Origin: Streptomyces tsukubensis | GTDB taxonomy: Bacteria > Actinomycetota > Actinomycetes > Streptomycetales > Streptomycetaceae | Direction of reading: 5' to 3' | NCBI RefSeq assembly: GCF_003932715.1 | Contig: NZ_CP020700.1 | Span: 1,502,001-1,566,000, forward strand | DNA: 64,000 bases | Shown: positions 47,189 through 56,263 of the stretch, one piece after another | Numbering within the stretch: position 1 is the first letter of the stretch | Layout of the letters: every line of letters begins with the position of its first letter | Translations under genes and position numbers: made by a program | The notes under the pieces: generated by a model | The model's database searches: none | The model's input: the letters and a program-made list of their open reading frames with translations, nothing else | What the model was told of the DNA's origin: nothing

Positions 47189-48991
47189 GTGGCCGGGCGC
47201 ATCGAGGATTACGCACTCATCGGGGACATGCAGACCGCAGCACTGGTCTGCCGGGACGGCACGGCGGACTGGCTGTGCCTGCCCCGCTTCGACTCGCATG
47301 CCGTCTTCGCGGGACTGCTCGGAACCGAGGAACACGGCTTCTGGAGGCTGGGGCCCGCCCCCGCCCCCGGAGCCGAGCCCCCGGCCGCCGACCGCCGCCG
47401 CTACCGGGGCGACTCCCTGATCCTGGAGTCCGAGTGGGACACCCCGCGCGGCACGGTCCGGGTGACGGACTTCATGCCGCCGCGCGACGGCGCCCCGCAG
47501 CTCATCCGGATCGTGGAGGGCGTCAGCGGGCGGGTCCCGATGCGCTCCGCACTGCGGATGAGGTTCTCGTACGGCCGGATCGTGCCGTGGGTCCACAAGG
47601 TCGACGGCCGGACGGTCGCCGTGGCCGGCCCCGACTCGGTCTGGTTCGACTCCCCCACCGACACCTACGGCAAGGACCTGACCACCTACTCCGACTTCAC
47701 CGTCTCCCCCGGCGAGCGGATCGCCTTCACCCTCTCCTGGCAGCCGTCGCACCACCGGCCGCCCGCGCTGCCCGAGCCGGAGGCCTCGCTGGAGGCCACG
47801 GAGGAGTTCTGGCGCGAGTGGGTCGAACACTGTACGTACCACGGCCCCTACCGGGAGGCGGTGATCCGCTCCCTGATCACCCTGAAGGCCCTCACCTACG
47901 CCCCCACCGGCGGGATCGTCGCCGCGCCCACCACCTCCCTGCCGGAGGAGATCGGCGGCGTACGGAACTGGGACTACCGCTACACCTGGCTGCGGGACGC
48001 CGCGATCACCCTCTCCTCCCTGCTGCGCACCGGCTACCGGGACGAGGCCCGCGCCTGGCGCGAGTGGCTGCTGCGGGCCGTCGCCGGAGACCCGGAGAAC
48101 CTTCAGATCATGTACGGCATCGCCGGTGAGCGGGAGCTCGGCGAGGCGGAGCTGGACTGGCTGCCGGGGTACGAGAACTCCACCCCCGTCCGCGTCGGCA
48201 ACGGCGCCGCCCACCAGCTCCAGCTCGATGTCTACGGCGAGGTCACCGAGGCCCTCCACCTCGCCCATATGACCGGTCTCGCCCGCAACGACTACGCCTC
48301 CCTCCTCCAGCTCAAGCTGATCGAATACCTGGAGAAGCACTGGATGGAGCCGGACGAGGGCATCTGGGAGGTCCGCGGACCGCGCCGCCACTTCGTCCAC
48401 TCCAAGGTCATGGCCTGGGTCGCGGTCGACCGCACCATCAAGCTCATCGAGGCCGGTGACGTCGACGGACCGCTGGAGCGCTGGCGGCAGATGCGCGACG
48501 ACATCCACCGGGACGTCTGCGAGAAGGGCTACGACCGGGAGCGCAACACCTTCACCCAGTCCTACGGCTCCAAGGAGCTGGACGCCTCCCTGCTGCTGAT
48601 CCCCCAGATGGGCTTCCTGCCGCCCGACGACAAGCGGGTCATCGGCACCATCGAGGCGATCCAGCGCGAGCTGTCCACCGAGGACGGCTTCGTCCTGCGC
48701 TACCCGACGGCCGGTGAGGACGCCGGGGTCGACGGACTGGAGGGCGACGAGGGCGCGTTCCTCGCCTGCTCCTTCTGGCTGGCCGACGATCTCGCGATGA
48801 TCGGCCGGGTCGACGAGGCCCGGAAGCTCTTCGAGAAGCTGCTGGCCCTCCGCAACGACCTCGGGCTCCTCGCCGAGGAGTGGGACTCCAAGAACGGCCG
48901 CCAGGTGGGCAACTTCCCCCAGGCCTTCAGCCATGTCCCGCTGATCGACACGGCGCTGCGGCTGACCGCATCCGGCGCCTACGGCGGATAG
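47189..48991 (+). CDS. Glycoside hydrolase family 15 protein (glucoamylase/trehalase-like)
   Basis: 600-residue cytoplasmic GH15 enzyme. It begins VAGRIEDYALIGDMQTAALV; GTG at 47189 is preferred because GGAG lies 6 bases upstream, while ATG 47183 is too close to it. An N-terminal beta-sandwich runs to about 230. The (alpha/alpha)6 barrel has NWDYRYTWLRDAAITLSSLL, and the C-terminal block EEWDSKNGRQVGNFPQAFSHV is typical. Actinobacterial members include trehalases, so glucan or trehalose breakdown is likely but not proven. 13 bp before the PucR gene. Confidence 0.9.
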   Translation: MAGRIEDYALIGDMQTAALVCRDGTADWLCLPRFDSHAVFAGLLGTEEHGFWRLGPAPAPGAEPPAADRRRYRGDSLILESEWDTPRGTVRVTDFMPPRDGAPQLIRIVEGVSGRVPMRSALRMRFSYGRIVPWVHKVDGRTVAVAGPDSVWFDSPTDTYGKDLTTYSDFTVSPGERIAFTLSWQPSHHRPPALPEPEASLEATEEFWREWVEHCTYHGPYREAVIRSLITLKALTYAPTGGIVAAPTTSLPEEIGGVRNWDYRYTWLRDAAITLSSLLRTGYRDEARAWREWLLRAVAGDPENLQIMYGIAGERELGEAELDWLPGYENSTPVRVGNGAAHQLQLDVYGEVTEALHLAHMTGLARNDYASLLQLKLIEYLEKHWMEPDEGIWEVRGPRRHFVHSKVMAWVAVDRTIKLIEAGDVDGPLERWRQMRDDIHRDVCEKGYDRERNTFTQSYGSKELDASLLLIPQMGFLPPDDKRVIGTIEAIQRELSTEDGFVLRYPTAGEDAGVDGLEGDEGAFLACSFWLADDLAMIGRVDEARKLFEKLLALRNDLGLLAEEWDSKNGRQVGNFPQAFSHVPLIDTALRLTASGAYGG

Positions 48992-49004
48992 GAACGGCAC
49001 GTCC

Positions 49005-50633
49005 GTGGAGATCCGAGGAGAGCCCCGGGGTGGCATCACCGTCCGCAGGGCGCTCGAACTGCCCGGGCTGCGGTCCGGCCTGCCGGAGGTCGTCACCGGG
49101 GCCGAGAAGCTGAACCGCACCGTGCGCTGGGTCCACGCGGGCGAGGTGCCGAACATCGCGTCGCTCCTCAAGGGCGGCGAGCTGCTGCTGACGACGGGTC
49201 TGGGCCTCGGCACCAGACCCGCCGAGCAGCGCGCCTTCGTCCGGCAGCTCGCCGAGCGGGGCATCGCCGCCCTCGTGGTGGAGCTGGGGCCGCGGTTCAG
49301 CAAGCTGCCGTCGGCGATCGTGGACACCGCCCGCTCCAGCGGTCTGCCGCTGGTGCAGCTCCACCGGGAGGTGGCCTTCGTCTCGGTGACGGAGGAGATC
49401 CACACCGAGATCGTCAACGGGCACTACGCCCTGCTGCGCCGCGCCGACGAGGTCCACCGCCGCTGTACGGAGGTGCTCCTCGGGGGCGGCGGCATCCCGC
49501 AGGTCCTGGGGATCCTCGCCGAGTTCGCCGCCGGGCCGGTCTTCCTGGAGACCGCCGAAGGGGAGCTGCTGTACGCGGCCGGGCCGGGCGCCGCCGACAC
49601 CGCGGCCGATCCGCTCCAGGTGTGGGAGGGACTGCGGGGCTCCCGGGAGACCCGGCTCTCCCCGCCCGCGGGCACGGTCCTCGTCGATGTCCCCGGCGGC
49701 GGCCAGGGCGCCTCGTCCGTCCGGGCCAGACTGGTGCTGCCCCCGGTCGGCACCCCGCCGCACACGGTCCACCGGATGGCCGCGGAACGGGCCGCCGGAC
49801 TGCTCGCGGTCGTTCTGATGCAGGCCCGCCAGGAGGAGGAGCTGGCCGCCCGCGGCCGGGGCGACTTCCTCACCGACCTCGCGGAGGGCCGGATCGCGGC
49901 CGGGGACGCACCCGCCCAGGCGAAGGTGCTCGGCTTCCGCCCCGGTACGGGACCCCTGCTGCCGGTCGTCATGCGGCTCTCCCCCGGCGGCTGCACCTGG
50001 GCGCCGCTGGCCCACGCGCTCCAGGAGGAACTGTCCGCCGCCGGAGTGCCGGTACTGCTCGGGGTACGTCCCGTGGAAGGCCGGGTACCGCTGCTGGTGG
50101 GGCTGCGCACCGAGGAGGAACGGGAACCCGTCGCCGACCGGGTCGCAGCCGCGCTCCGCGCCGGGGTGGCCCGCGCCGGGGCGGACCGGGCGGGTGCCCG
50201 TCCGCCCGTGGTGGTCGTGGGCCGCGCGGGCGGCTGGAGCGCGGTCCCGGCGAGTCTGCGGCACGCCGCGGAGACGGCGACCGCCGCGCAGGGCCTGACC
50301 GGCCGGCCCTGGTACGACGCGCGCCGCCTCGATATCGAACTGCTGCTGTGGCGGCTGCGGGACGATCCCGATCTGGCGGCGTTCGTGGAACGGGCGCTCG
50401 GCCCGCTGCGGACGTACGACGCGACGGCCCGCCCGCCGCTGCTGCCCACGCTGGAGACGTACCTCTCGCACGCGGGCCGCAAGGCGGAGACCGCGCGGGA
50501 GCTCCATCTGAACCGCCAGACGCTGTACAACCGGCTGGCCCGGATCTCGGACCTACTGGGGACGGATCTGGACGACCCGCAGTCGGTGCTGACGCTGAGC
50601 CTGGCGCTCCGCGCCCGCCGCCACGTGCCCTGA
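49005..50633 (+). CDS. PucR-family transcriptional regulator
   Basis: 542-residue regulator. The N-terminal PucR domain (about 10-130) begins ITVRRALELPGLRSGLPEVVTG. A GGDEF-like middle follows, and the C-terminal PucR helix-turn-helix reads LETYLSHAGRKAETARELHLNRQTLYNRLARI. GTG at 49005 has AGGA about 12 bases upstream. It lies 13 bp after the GH15 gene and is probably cotranscribed. PucR proteins respond to small metabolites (purines, amino acids); the ligand is unknown. Confidence 0.9.
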   Translation: MEIRGEPRGGITVRRALELPGLRSGLPEVVTGAEKLNRTVRWVHAGEVPNIASLLKGGELLLTTGLGLGTRPAEQRAFVRQLAERGIAALVVELGPRFSKLPSAIVDTARSSGLPLVQLHREVAFVSVTEEIHTEIVNGHYALLRRADEVHRRCTEVLLGGGGIPQVLGILAEFAAGPVFLETAEGELLYAAGPGAADTAADPLQVWEGLRGSRETRLSPPAGTVLVDVPGGGQGASSVRARLVLPPVGTPPHTVHRMAAERAAGLLAVVLMQARQEEELAARGRGDFLTDLAEGRIAAGDAPAQAKVLGFRPGTGPLLPVVMRLSPGGCTWAPLAHALQEELSAAGVPVLLGVRPVEGRVPLLVGLRTEEEREPVADRVAAALRAGVARAGADRAGARPPVVVVGRAGGWSAVPASLRHAAETATAAQGLTGRPWYDARRLDIELLLWRLRDDPDLAAFVERALGPLRTYDATARPPLLPTLETYLSHAGRKAETARELHLNRQTLYNRLARISDLLGTDLDDPQSVLTLSLALRARRHVP

Positions 50634-50644
50634 CGGGCGGTACG

Positions 50645-50968
50645 GGGGGGCGGGGTGCGCCGTTGGTGGTTTGGGTTGCGTGTCCGGCCGCGGGCCGTTG
50701 TGGCTTGTCGCGCAGTTCCTCGCGCCCCTTTCTTGTTCTCTTCGCTCCTGCGGGGTGCGGGTCCTCCGGTGGTCGAGTCCCGTCACCCCGTGGGGTAGGC
50801 CCGGGCCTCGGGGGGCGGGGTGCGCCGTTGGTGGTTTGGGGTTGCGTGTCCGGCCGCGGGCCGTTGTGGCTTGTCGCGCAGTTCCTCGCGCCCCCAGGTA
50901 CGTGTCCTTGCCGCCCCAGCGGGGTGCGGGTCCTCCGGTGGTCGAGTCCCGTTACTCCGTGGGGTAGG
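50645..50968. repeat. Two tandem copies of a ~160-bp intergenic repeat
   Basis: Copy 1 is about 50645-50799 and copy 2 about 50811-50968, with a period near 166 bp. Near-identical blocks at the start (GGGGTGCGCCGTTGGTGGTTT and on through TTGTCGCGCAGTTCCTCGCG) and end (GGGGTGCGGGTCCTCCGGTGG onward) flank a divergent core of about 25 bp. The TTGTCGCGCAGTTCC word is, from memory, a very common dispersed word in Streptomyces intergenic DNA. Confidence 0.85.
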
Positions 50969-51000
50969 GCACCGGTCTTGTCGGGTGCGGCCGGGTCGTG

Positions 51001-51098
51001 GGCCTCCGGGCTCACCTCCTCGCCGGCGGCGATGCACCGCTCCACGGGGAGCCCTGCTTGTCGCCACCGGCTGCGGGGGCGACCCTGCACCCCCCTCC
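51001..51098 (-). ncRNA. Candidate structured RNA element, copy L
   Basis: 98-bp element, 91% identical to an inverted copy at 51293-51390. Segments 51022-51032 and 51061-51071 pair to form an 11-bp stem; read on the minus strand all pairs are Watson-Crick or G-U. Eight of the nine differences between copies lie in these two segments, and three positions are double compensatory changes. The 28-base loop is conserved except for one base and contains a CTCC/GGAG mini-hairpin. No known family is recognised. Confidence 0.55.
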
Positions 51099-51292
51099 GG
51101 AGATCACCCCGACTTGACCCCCGGGGAGAACGAGTCCGCCCGGTCACCCACCAAGTGGTCCCCGCAGATCAGGGGGTGCCTGTGCCCCGAGAAGGGGAAA
51201 TCTCCCCGGGCGGTGATCAGGAGAGTTCCCCGTCCCCGGTGACGCGCGACAACACGGGGACCTTGGGCGTCTGATCATGCGGGGATCACGTG
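51099..51292. other. Centre of the inverted pair, GC-rich with TGATCA words
   Basis: 194 bp between the two inverted elements. It has several GATCA/TGATC words (51167, 51214, 51271, 51285) and a small CCCCGAGAAGGGG hairpin (51185-51197). It could carry divergent promoters for the two elements. No gene seen. Confidence 0.35.
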
Positions 51293-51390
51293 GGAGGGGG
51301 GTGCAGGGTCGCCCCCGCAGTGGCCTGCGACAAGCAGGGCTCCCCGTGGAGTGGTGCATCGCAGGCCGCGAGGAGGTGAGCCCGGAGGCC
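51293..51390 (+). ncRNA. Candidate structured RNA element, copy R
   Basis: Inverted partner of the element at 51001-51098. The stem is formed by 51322-51330 and 51359-51367 (perfect 9 bp; 11 with one G-U on this strand). The conserved 3' flank contains GAGGAGGTGAG. The two copies point outward from a 194-bp centre. Whether they are transcribed is unknown; as DNA they also form one long cruciform-capable inverted repeat. Confidence 0.55.
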
Positions 51391-51471
51391 ACCGACCCAC
51401 CCGCACCGGCAGGACCGGCGACCTACACCACGGAGCAACGGTCACCCATCTTTAAAGCCCCGCTGGGGGTC

Positions 51472-51493
51472 CCCCCAAAGGCAGCTTTGGGGG
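51472..51493. terminator. Terminator-like hairpin before the glycosyltransferase stop
   Basis: CCCCCAAAG-GCAG-CTTTGGGGG, a perfect 9-bp stem with a 4-base loop, about 70 bp after the glycosyltransferase stop on the minus strand. The surrounding CTGGGGGTCCCCCC adds alternative pairing. Confidence 0.7.
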
Positions 51494-51563
51494 AGCTTGA
51501 GGCGCAGGAGCCGCCCGCACCCCGCGGGCAACGGCACCCCCGGGAACCCCGGCGCGAGGACCC

Positions 51564-52691
51564 TCAGCGGGAGGCGACCCCGCGGGAGGCGACCCGGCGG
51601 AGCGGGGGGACCAGTTCGTCGTAGATGCTCAGGATCTGCGCGACCGTGTCGTCCTCCGTCTGCCACGTCGCCGCCTGCGCCCTGCCCGCCTCGGCCAGTT
51701 CGGCACGGCGGCCGGGCGCGGCGAGCAGGCCCCGTACCGCTTCCGCCAGCGCGGCGGCGTCGCCGTACGGGACGAGTTCCGCCGCGTCGCCGACGAGTTC
51801 CGGTACGCCTCCGACGGCCGTGGCGACCAGCGGCACCCCGCGCCGCAGCGCTTCCTGGGCGAGAACGGACCGGGCCTCCCAGCGGCTGGGCAGGACGGCC
51901 ACGTCGGCGGCGCACAGCAGATCACCGATGTCGTCCCGGTGCCCCAGCAGGCGGACCGGCAGTTCCTCGGTGTCGATGCGCCGCTGCAGGGCGCCCCGCT
52001 CGCGGCCTTCCCCCGCGATCAGCACCAGCGGCCCCGGCGCGGGGCCCCGGTCCCGCAGCCCGGCGGCTGCGTCGAGGAGGACGTCGTACCCCTGATGCGG
52101 TACGAGAGGGCCCACCGACATCACCACGGGCCGTCCGACGGCGCCGAGTTCGGCCCGTGCCTTGTCGGGCGAGAGGGCTTCCGCCCCGGTGAGCACCCTG
52201 GGCAGGGGTACGGCGACGGGCGCCAGCCGGGCGTCGCGGGCGCCCCGGCTGCGGGCCCGGTCGACGAGTTCGGAGCAGGTGCCGAGGACGACGGCCGCCG
52301 CCCGGGCGGCCCGGCGTTCCAGCAGGTTCACCGCGTGGCTGCGGGCGCCGTCCGCCCGGGCCCGGGTGTGCCAGGTGACGACGAGCGGCACCCGCAGCCC
52401 GCCGAGCGCCATCGCGGCCCGGACCCCGGCGTGCAGCCCGTGCGCGTGGACCAGGTCCGCGCCGCGGCAGACCGCCCGGAGCGCGCCGACCGCGACGGGG
52501 TCGCTGCGCCGTGGCACGGGCGCGAAGTCCGCACCGGCGCCGGGGAAGTCGTAGGCGTGTGCCGGTCCCGCCGGGGCGCAGACGGTCACCCGCACGCCCC
52601 GCGCGACCAGCCCCGAGGCCAGTGACCGGACGTGCGTGCCGCTTCCCGCGCTGCCGCCGCCCAGCACCTGGACCGTACGCAACTGTGTCAC
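51564..52691 (-). CDS. Glycosyltransferase family 4
   Basis: 375-residue GT-B glycosyltransferase. N-terminal [22 protein letters not shown] has the Gly-rich acceptor loop. The donor domain has [20 protein letters not shown] near 190, [29 protein letters not shown] (EX7E-like) near 285, and [11 protein letters not shown] at 52691. It follows the MraY-like gene by 74 bp. Together they suggest assembly of a lipid-linked glycan, an inference from adjacency. Confidence 0.87.
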   Translation of the reverse strand: MTQLRTVQVLGGGSAGSGTHVRSLASGLVARGVRVTVCAPAGPAHAYDFPGAGADFAPVPRRSDPVAVGALRAVCRGADLVHAHGLHAGVRAAMALGGLRVPLVVTWHTRARADGARSHAVNLLERRAARAAAVVLGTCSELVDRARSRGARDARLAPVAVPLPRVLTGAEALSPDKARAELGAVGRPVVMSVGPLVPHQGYDVLLDAAAGLRDRGPAPGPLVLIAGEGRERGALQRRIDTEELPVRLLGHRDDIGDLLCAADVAVLPSRWEARSVLAQEALRRGVPLVATAVGGVPELVGDAAELVPYGDAAALAEAVRGLLAAPGRRAELAEAGRAQAATWQTEDDTVAQILSIYDELVPPLRRVASRGVASR

Positions 52692-52765
52692 CCGCCAAGG
52701 ATGCCAGCCCGTAAGGCCGTTACGGCAATGTGTGTGTACGGGGCCGCTACCGCCGTGCCCGTACC

Positions 52766-53524
52766 TCACCCGCCCGGGTGAGTCTCCGCATCCCCGACCG
52801 CGGCGCTCCGGTCCCCGTACACGGCCGCCGCGACGACGCCCGCCGCGTGCAGGGCGAGTCCGGTGCGTCCGTTGGCGGCCACGATCGCGGTCCCGAGCGC
52901 GGCGCCCAGCGCATGCGCTCCGGTGTCGCCGAGCATGGTCTCCTCGGTGAGGTCCGCGACCGCGACGGAGGCCGCCGCGCCCATCGTGGCCGCCGTGAGG
53001 GCTCCGGCGGGGCCGCCGCGCAGCAGTCCGGGCGCGCCGGCGCCGAGGACCGCGAGCACGGCCCGCCCGGGGGCGACGTCGACCAGGTTGACCAGGTGCG
53101 CGGTGCCCGCGATCACCACTCCGGCGAGGATCCGGTCGACGGGACGCTCTTTGAGGAGCAGGCCTGCGGCCAGTCCGGCGGCCCCGATGCCGAGCAGTTT
53201 CACCCCGCCGCCGGTGAGTTCGCCGTTCCGCAGCGCTTCGAGGTGGGCCCGGAACCCGCGCCGGGGGTCGTCCGCGGCGGCGTGGTCGTCGAAGGCTCCG
53301 CAGGCGGCGGCCGCGAGGACCGTCACTGCGGTGACGCCGCCGGTCCCGGCCGCGGCCCCGGCGGCGACGGCCGGTCCCGCGAAGAGGGTGACGGCCCGGC
53401 CCGCGCGGTTCTCGCGCCGGAAGCGGGCGCCGAGGCCGCCGGGCGCGGCGGGGCCGCCGCGGCGCAGCGCCCCGTACACCCCGGCTCCGACCGCGAAGGC
53501 GGTCCCGAACGCCCGGGCCCTCAC
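52766..53524 (-). CDS. MraY/WecA-like polyprenyl-phosphate transferase homologue (short)
   Basis: 252-residue Ala/Gly-rich membrane protein. It keeps three landmarks of the MraY/WecA family: an Asp pair (GAFDDHA), [13 protein letters not shown] corresponding to the NxxNxxD block, and [13 protein letters not shown] corresponding to the GDTGS loop. At 252 residues it is shorter than MraY (about 320-360), with fewer TM helices. GTG at 53524 overlaps the recN stop by 4 bp. Activity is uncertain. Confidence 0.65.
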   Translation of the reverse strand: MRARAFGTAFAVGAGVYGALRRGGPAAPGGLGARFRRENRAGRAVTLFAGPAVAAGAAAGTGGVTAVTVLAAAACGAFDDHAAADDPRRGFRAHLEALRNGELTGGGVKLLGIGAAGLAAGLLLKERPVDRILAGVVIAGTAHLVNLVDVAPGRAVLAVLGAGAPGLLRGGPAGALTAATMGAAASVAVADLTEETMLGDTGAHALGAALGTAIVAANGRTGLALHAAGVVAAAVYGDRSAAVGDAETHPGG

Positions 53525-55263
53525 CCGTCGCTCCGGGCCGCGGCCAGCAGCTCTTCGGCGTGGGCGCGGGCGGTGCTGGAGTCCTCCTGGCCCGCGAGCA
53601 TCCGGGACAGTTCGCGGACCCGGTCCTCGCCTTCCAGGACGGTCACGCCGCTGCGGGTGACGGTGCCGTCGTTGGTCTTCTCGACGAGGAGCTGACGGTC
53701 CGCGAAGGCGGCCACCTGCGGCAGATGGGTGACCACGACGACCTGGGCCGAGCGGGCGAGCTTGGCCAGGCGCCGGCCGATCTCGACCGCGGCCTTGCCG
53801 CCGACGCCCGCGTCGACCTCGTCGAAGAGGTAGGTGGGGACGGGGTCCGTACCGGCGAAGACGACCTCGACGGCGAGCATCACCCGGGACAGTTCACCGC
53901 CGGACGCACCCTTGGCGATCGGCCGCGGCGGGGCGCCGGGGTGCGGGGCGAGCAGCAGTTCGACCTCGTCGACGCCGTACGGGCCGTAGGCGACGGTCCG
54001 TCCGCCGATGTCGACGCCGTCCGGGTCGTCCTGCTGTCCGACGGCGAAGGAGACCCGGGCGTGCGGCATGGCCAGCGACGCCAGTTCCTCCGTGACGGCG
54101 GCGGCGAAGCGGGCCGCGGCATCGGTACGGGCGTCGGTGAGCCGGCGGGCGAGCCCGGCCAGCTCGGCGCCGAGGGTGTCGCGTTCGGCGGTGAGCTCAC
54201 CGATGCGGTCGTCGTCGCCGTCGAGTTCGGTGAGCCGGGCGGCGCCCTGTTCGGCCCAGGCGGCGACGGCCGCGATGTCCTCGCCGTATTTGCGGGTGAG
54301 CGCGGTGAGCGCGGCCCGCCGTTCCTCCACGGCCGCGAGCCGCAGCGGGTCGGCCTCCAGCCGGTCCGCGTATCCGGCGAGTTCCCCGGCGACGTCGGAG
54401 AGGAGGATGGAGATCTCGCCCATGCGCTCGGCGAGCGCGGCCAGGGCGGGGTCGTGGGAGCGTACGGCGTCCAGGGCCCGGCCCGCGCCCGCGACGAGGG
54501 TCGTGGCGTCGACGCCCTCCGGGTCCTCGGGGTGGCCGGCGAGCGCGGCGTGTGCGGCCGCGGCGGCGGAGGCGAGGGCCTCGGCGTGACGGAGCCGCTC
54601 CGCTTCGGCGGCGAGTTCGGTGTCCTCGCCGGGGCGGGGTTCGACGCGCGCGATCTCGTTCAGTCCGAACCGGAGGAGATCGGCCTCCTGGGCCCGTTCC
54701 CGGGCCCGGGTGGTCAGCTCGGCCAGTTCGGCGGTGAGCGCCCGCAGCCTGTGGTAGGCGGTGGTGTAGTCGGCGAGCGGCCCGGACACGGCGGTGCCCG
54801 CGTAGCGGTCGAGTGCCGCACGCTGCCGGGCGGGCCGCAGCAGTCCCTGCTGGTCGGTCTGGCCGTGGACGGCGACGAGGTCGTCGGCGAGTTCCGACAG
54901 CAGTCCGACGGGTACGGACCGGCCGCCGAGGTGCGCCCGGGAGCGGCCCTCCGCGGACACGGTCCGGCTGATCAGCAGGGTTCCGTCGTCCAGCTCGGCT
55001 CCTGCCTCCTCGGCACGCCGGGCGGCGGAGACGTCCTTGCCGACGGCGATCCGCCCCTCGACGACGGCGGACTTCGCGCCGATGCGCACCAGCGCGGGGT
55101 CGGCCCTTCCGCCGAGCAGCAGCCCCAGGCTGGTGACGACCATGGTCTTGCCCGCTCCGGTCTCGCCGGTCACCGCGGTGAACCCGGGGGACAGCTCGAC
55201 GACGGCGTCGTCGATGACCCCGAGGGACCGTATCCTCATCTCCTCCAACACGGACACGACCAT
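53521..55263 (-). CDS. recN: DNA repair protein RecN
   Basis: 580-residue SMC-like ATPase for double-strand-break repair. Walker A GETGAGKT is near residue 34. Coiled-coil arms span about 150-370 (long Ala/Glu/Arg heptads). The signature region is GASGGELSRVMLAVEVVFAG, Walker B YLFDEVDAGVGGKAAVEIG, and QVVVVTHLPQVAAFADRQLLVEK. ATG at 55263 is used; ATG at 55239 (MRIRSLGV) is the alternative. No LexA-type box was found upstream. Confidence 0.94.
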   Translation of the reverse strand: MVVSVLEEMRIRSLGVIDDAVVELSPGFTAVTGETGAGKTMVVTSLGLLLGGRADPALVRIGAKSAVVEGRIAVGKDVSAARRAEEAGAELDDGTLLISRTVSAEGRSRAHLGGRSVPVGLLSELADDLVAVHGQTDQQGLLRPARQRAALDRYAGTAVSGPLADYTTAYHRLRALTAELAELTTRARERAQEADLLRFGLNEIARVEPRPGEDTELAAEAERLRHAEALASAAAAAHAALAGHPEDPEGVDATTLVAGAGRALDAVRSHDPALAALAERMGEISILLSDVAGELAGYADRLEADPLRLAAVEERRAALTALTRKYGEDIAAVAAWAEQGAARLTELDGDDDRIGELTAERDTLGAELAGLARRLTDARTDAAARFAAAVTEELASLAMPHARVSFAVGQQDDPDGVDIGGRTVAYGPYGVDEVELLLAPHPGAPPRPIAKGASGGELSRVMLAVEVVFAGTDPVPTYLFDEVDAGVGGKAAVEIGRRLAKLARSAQVVVVTHLPQVAAFADRQLLVEKTNDGTVTRSGVTVLEGEDRVRELSRMLAGQEDSSTARAHAEELLAAARSDG

Positions 55264-55358
55264 ACGAGGTTTCCCGGGCGGCGCGCGACGCGGACCCCGT
55301 GCGGATATCCCCGTCATCACCTGGTACTACCGGTCTCGTACGCCTCTATGCTCCGCAG

Positions 55359-56243
55359 ATGCCGGAAAACACTTCACCGGAACTGGTGATCGCGGCTGCG
55401 GGAGCGTCGGCGCGTCTCGACGGCCTCGGTCTGACGTTCGTACACGGCCGGACCACCTGGCAGGTCCCGGCGACGGCGATCCGGGCGGCGGAGACGGGCG
55501 GACCGGATCCCCGCCCGGGCGTCATGCTCCACCTCCGGCCGGGCCTACCCCTTCCGGCAGGCACCCCTCCGTTTCTCTTTCTGCCCGCGCGGAACGTGCA
55601 CACCGCCGAGGCGTTCCGGGCCGCAGTGGCCGGGGCGGTGGCCGCCGCCCCGGTGGTGGACGCGGCGGAGGTCCTGGTCACGGTGGTCGTACGGCCGTCG
55701 AGGCGGGACCGGATCCGCCGGTCCGCGCCGTACAGGATCCGGATCCGGGTCCTGTACGGCGCGGCCTGGCTGGTCTGGTTCGCGGTCGTCCTTGCGGTGA
55801 CCCTCCGGGCGGAGCACCCCTGGGCGACCGCCGTCCTCGCCTTCCTGTCCTTCTGGATCGCCCCGCTGGGATGCCGGATCTTCTTCATGGGGATACCGGC
55901 CCGCAGCCGCCCCCGCCGCACCCGCTCCCTGCGGCGGCTGCGCCGCCACGGCATCACGGTCGGCGCCCGGATCACCGGCTACCGCGCGGTCCGCTTCGAC
56001 GCCCAGTACTTCCCCCTGCTCGACTTCACGACGGCCGACGGGCAGGAACTCCAGGGCGTCGTGTCCCTCCGGACCGTGTGGGAGAAGGAGCGGCTCCCCG
56101 GGTTCACTCTCGTCGTCTACGACCCGGAGGAGCCCGCCCTCGCCTCGGTCACCGGCCCCCGGGAGCCCTTCGCGGCCTTCGCCGTCGTGCTGGGGCTGGT
56201 CATGCTTGCGGTGTCCGTCGGGATGCTGGTGGGCGGCGGCTGA
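55359..56243 (+). CDS. Membrane protein of unknown function, inserted between recN and nadK
   Basis: 294-residue protein. The N-terminal 110 residues form a PH-like or beta-rich cytoplasmic part (ARLDGLGLTFVHGRTTWQVPATAI). Two TM helices lie at about 131-148 and 155-172. A basic loop (RSRPRRTRSLRRLRRHG) leads to a beta-rich domain (GARITGYRAVRFDAQYFPLLDFTTADGQEL, DUF3592-like), and a last TM helix lies near the C-terminus. It is the only plus-strand gene in the recN-tlyA block. Confidence 0.7.
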   Translation: MPENTSPELVIAAAGASARLDGLGLTFVHGRTTWQVPATAIRAAETGGPDPRPGVMLHLRPGLPLPAGTPPFLFLPARNVHTAEAFRAAVAGAVAAAPVVDAAEVLVTVVVRPSRRDRIRRSAPYRIRIRVLYGAAWLVWFAVVLAVTLRAEHPWATAVLAFLSFWIAPLGCRIFFMGIPARSRPRRTRSLRRLRRHGITVGARITGYRAVRFDAQYFPLLDFTTADGQELQGVVSLRTVWEKERLPGFTLVVYDPEEPALASVTGPREPFAAFAVVLGLVMLAVSVGMLVGGG

Positions 56244-56263
56244 CCCCCGCCTCCGCCCCGGAC

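Noticed and set aside
51155..51182. 28-mer resembling a type I-E CRISPR repeat (GTGGTCCCCGC, six bases, GGGGGTG, four bases)
   Set aside because: Only one copy; no second repeat appears at about 61-bp spacing and no cas gene is in the window.
51277..51624. Small plus-strand open frame across the right structured element
   Set aside because: No ribosome-binding site, low-complexity composition, and the differences between the two element copies are nonsynonymous in this frame but keep RNA pairing.
55201..55358. LexA/SOS box before recN
   Set aside because: No GAAC-N4-GTTC-type palindrome seen upstream.
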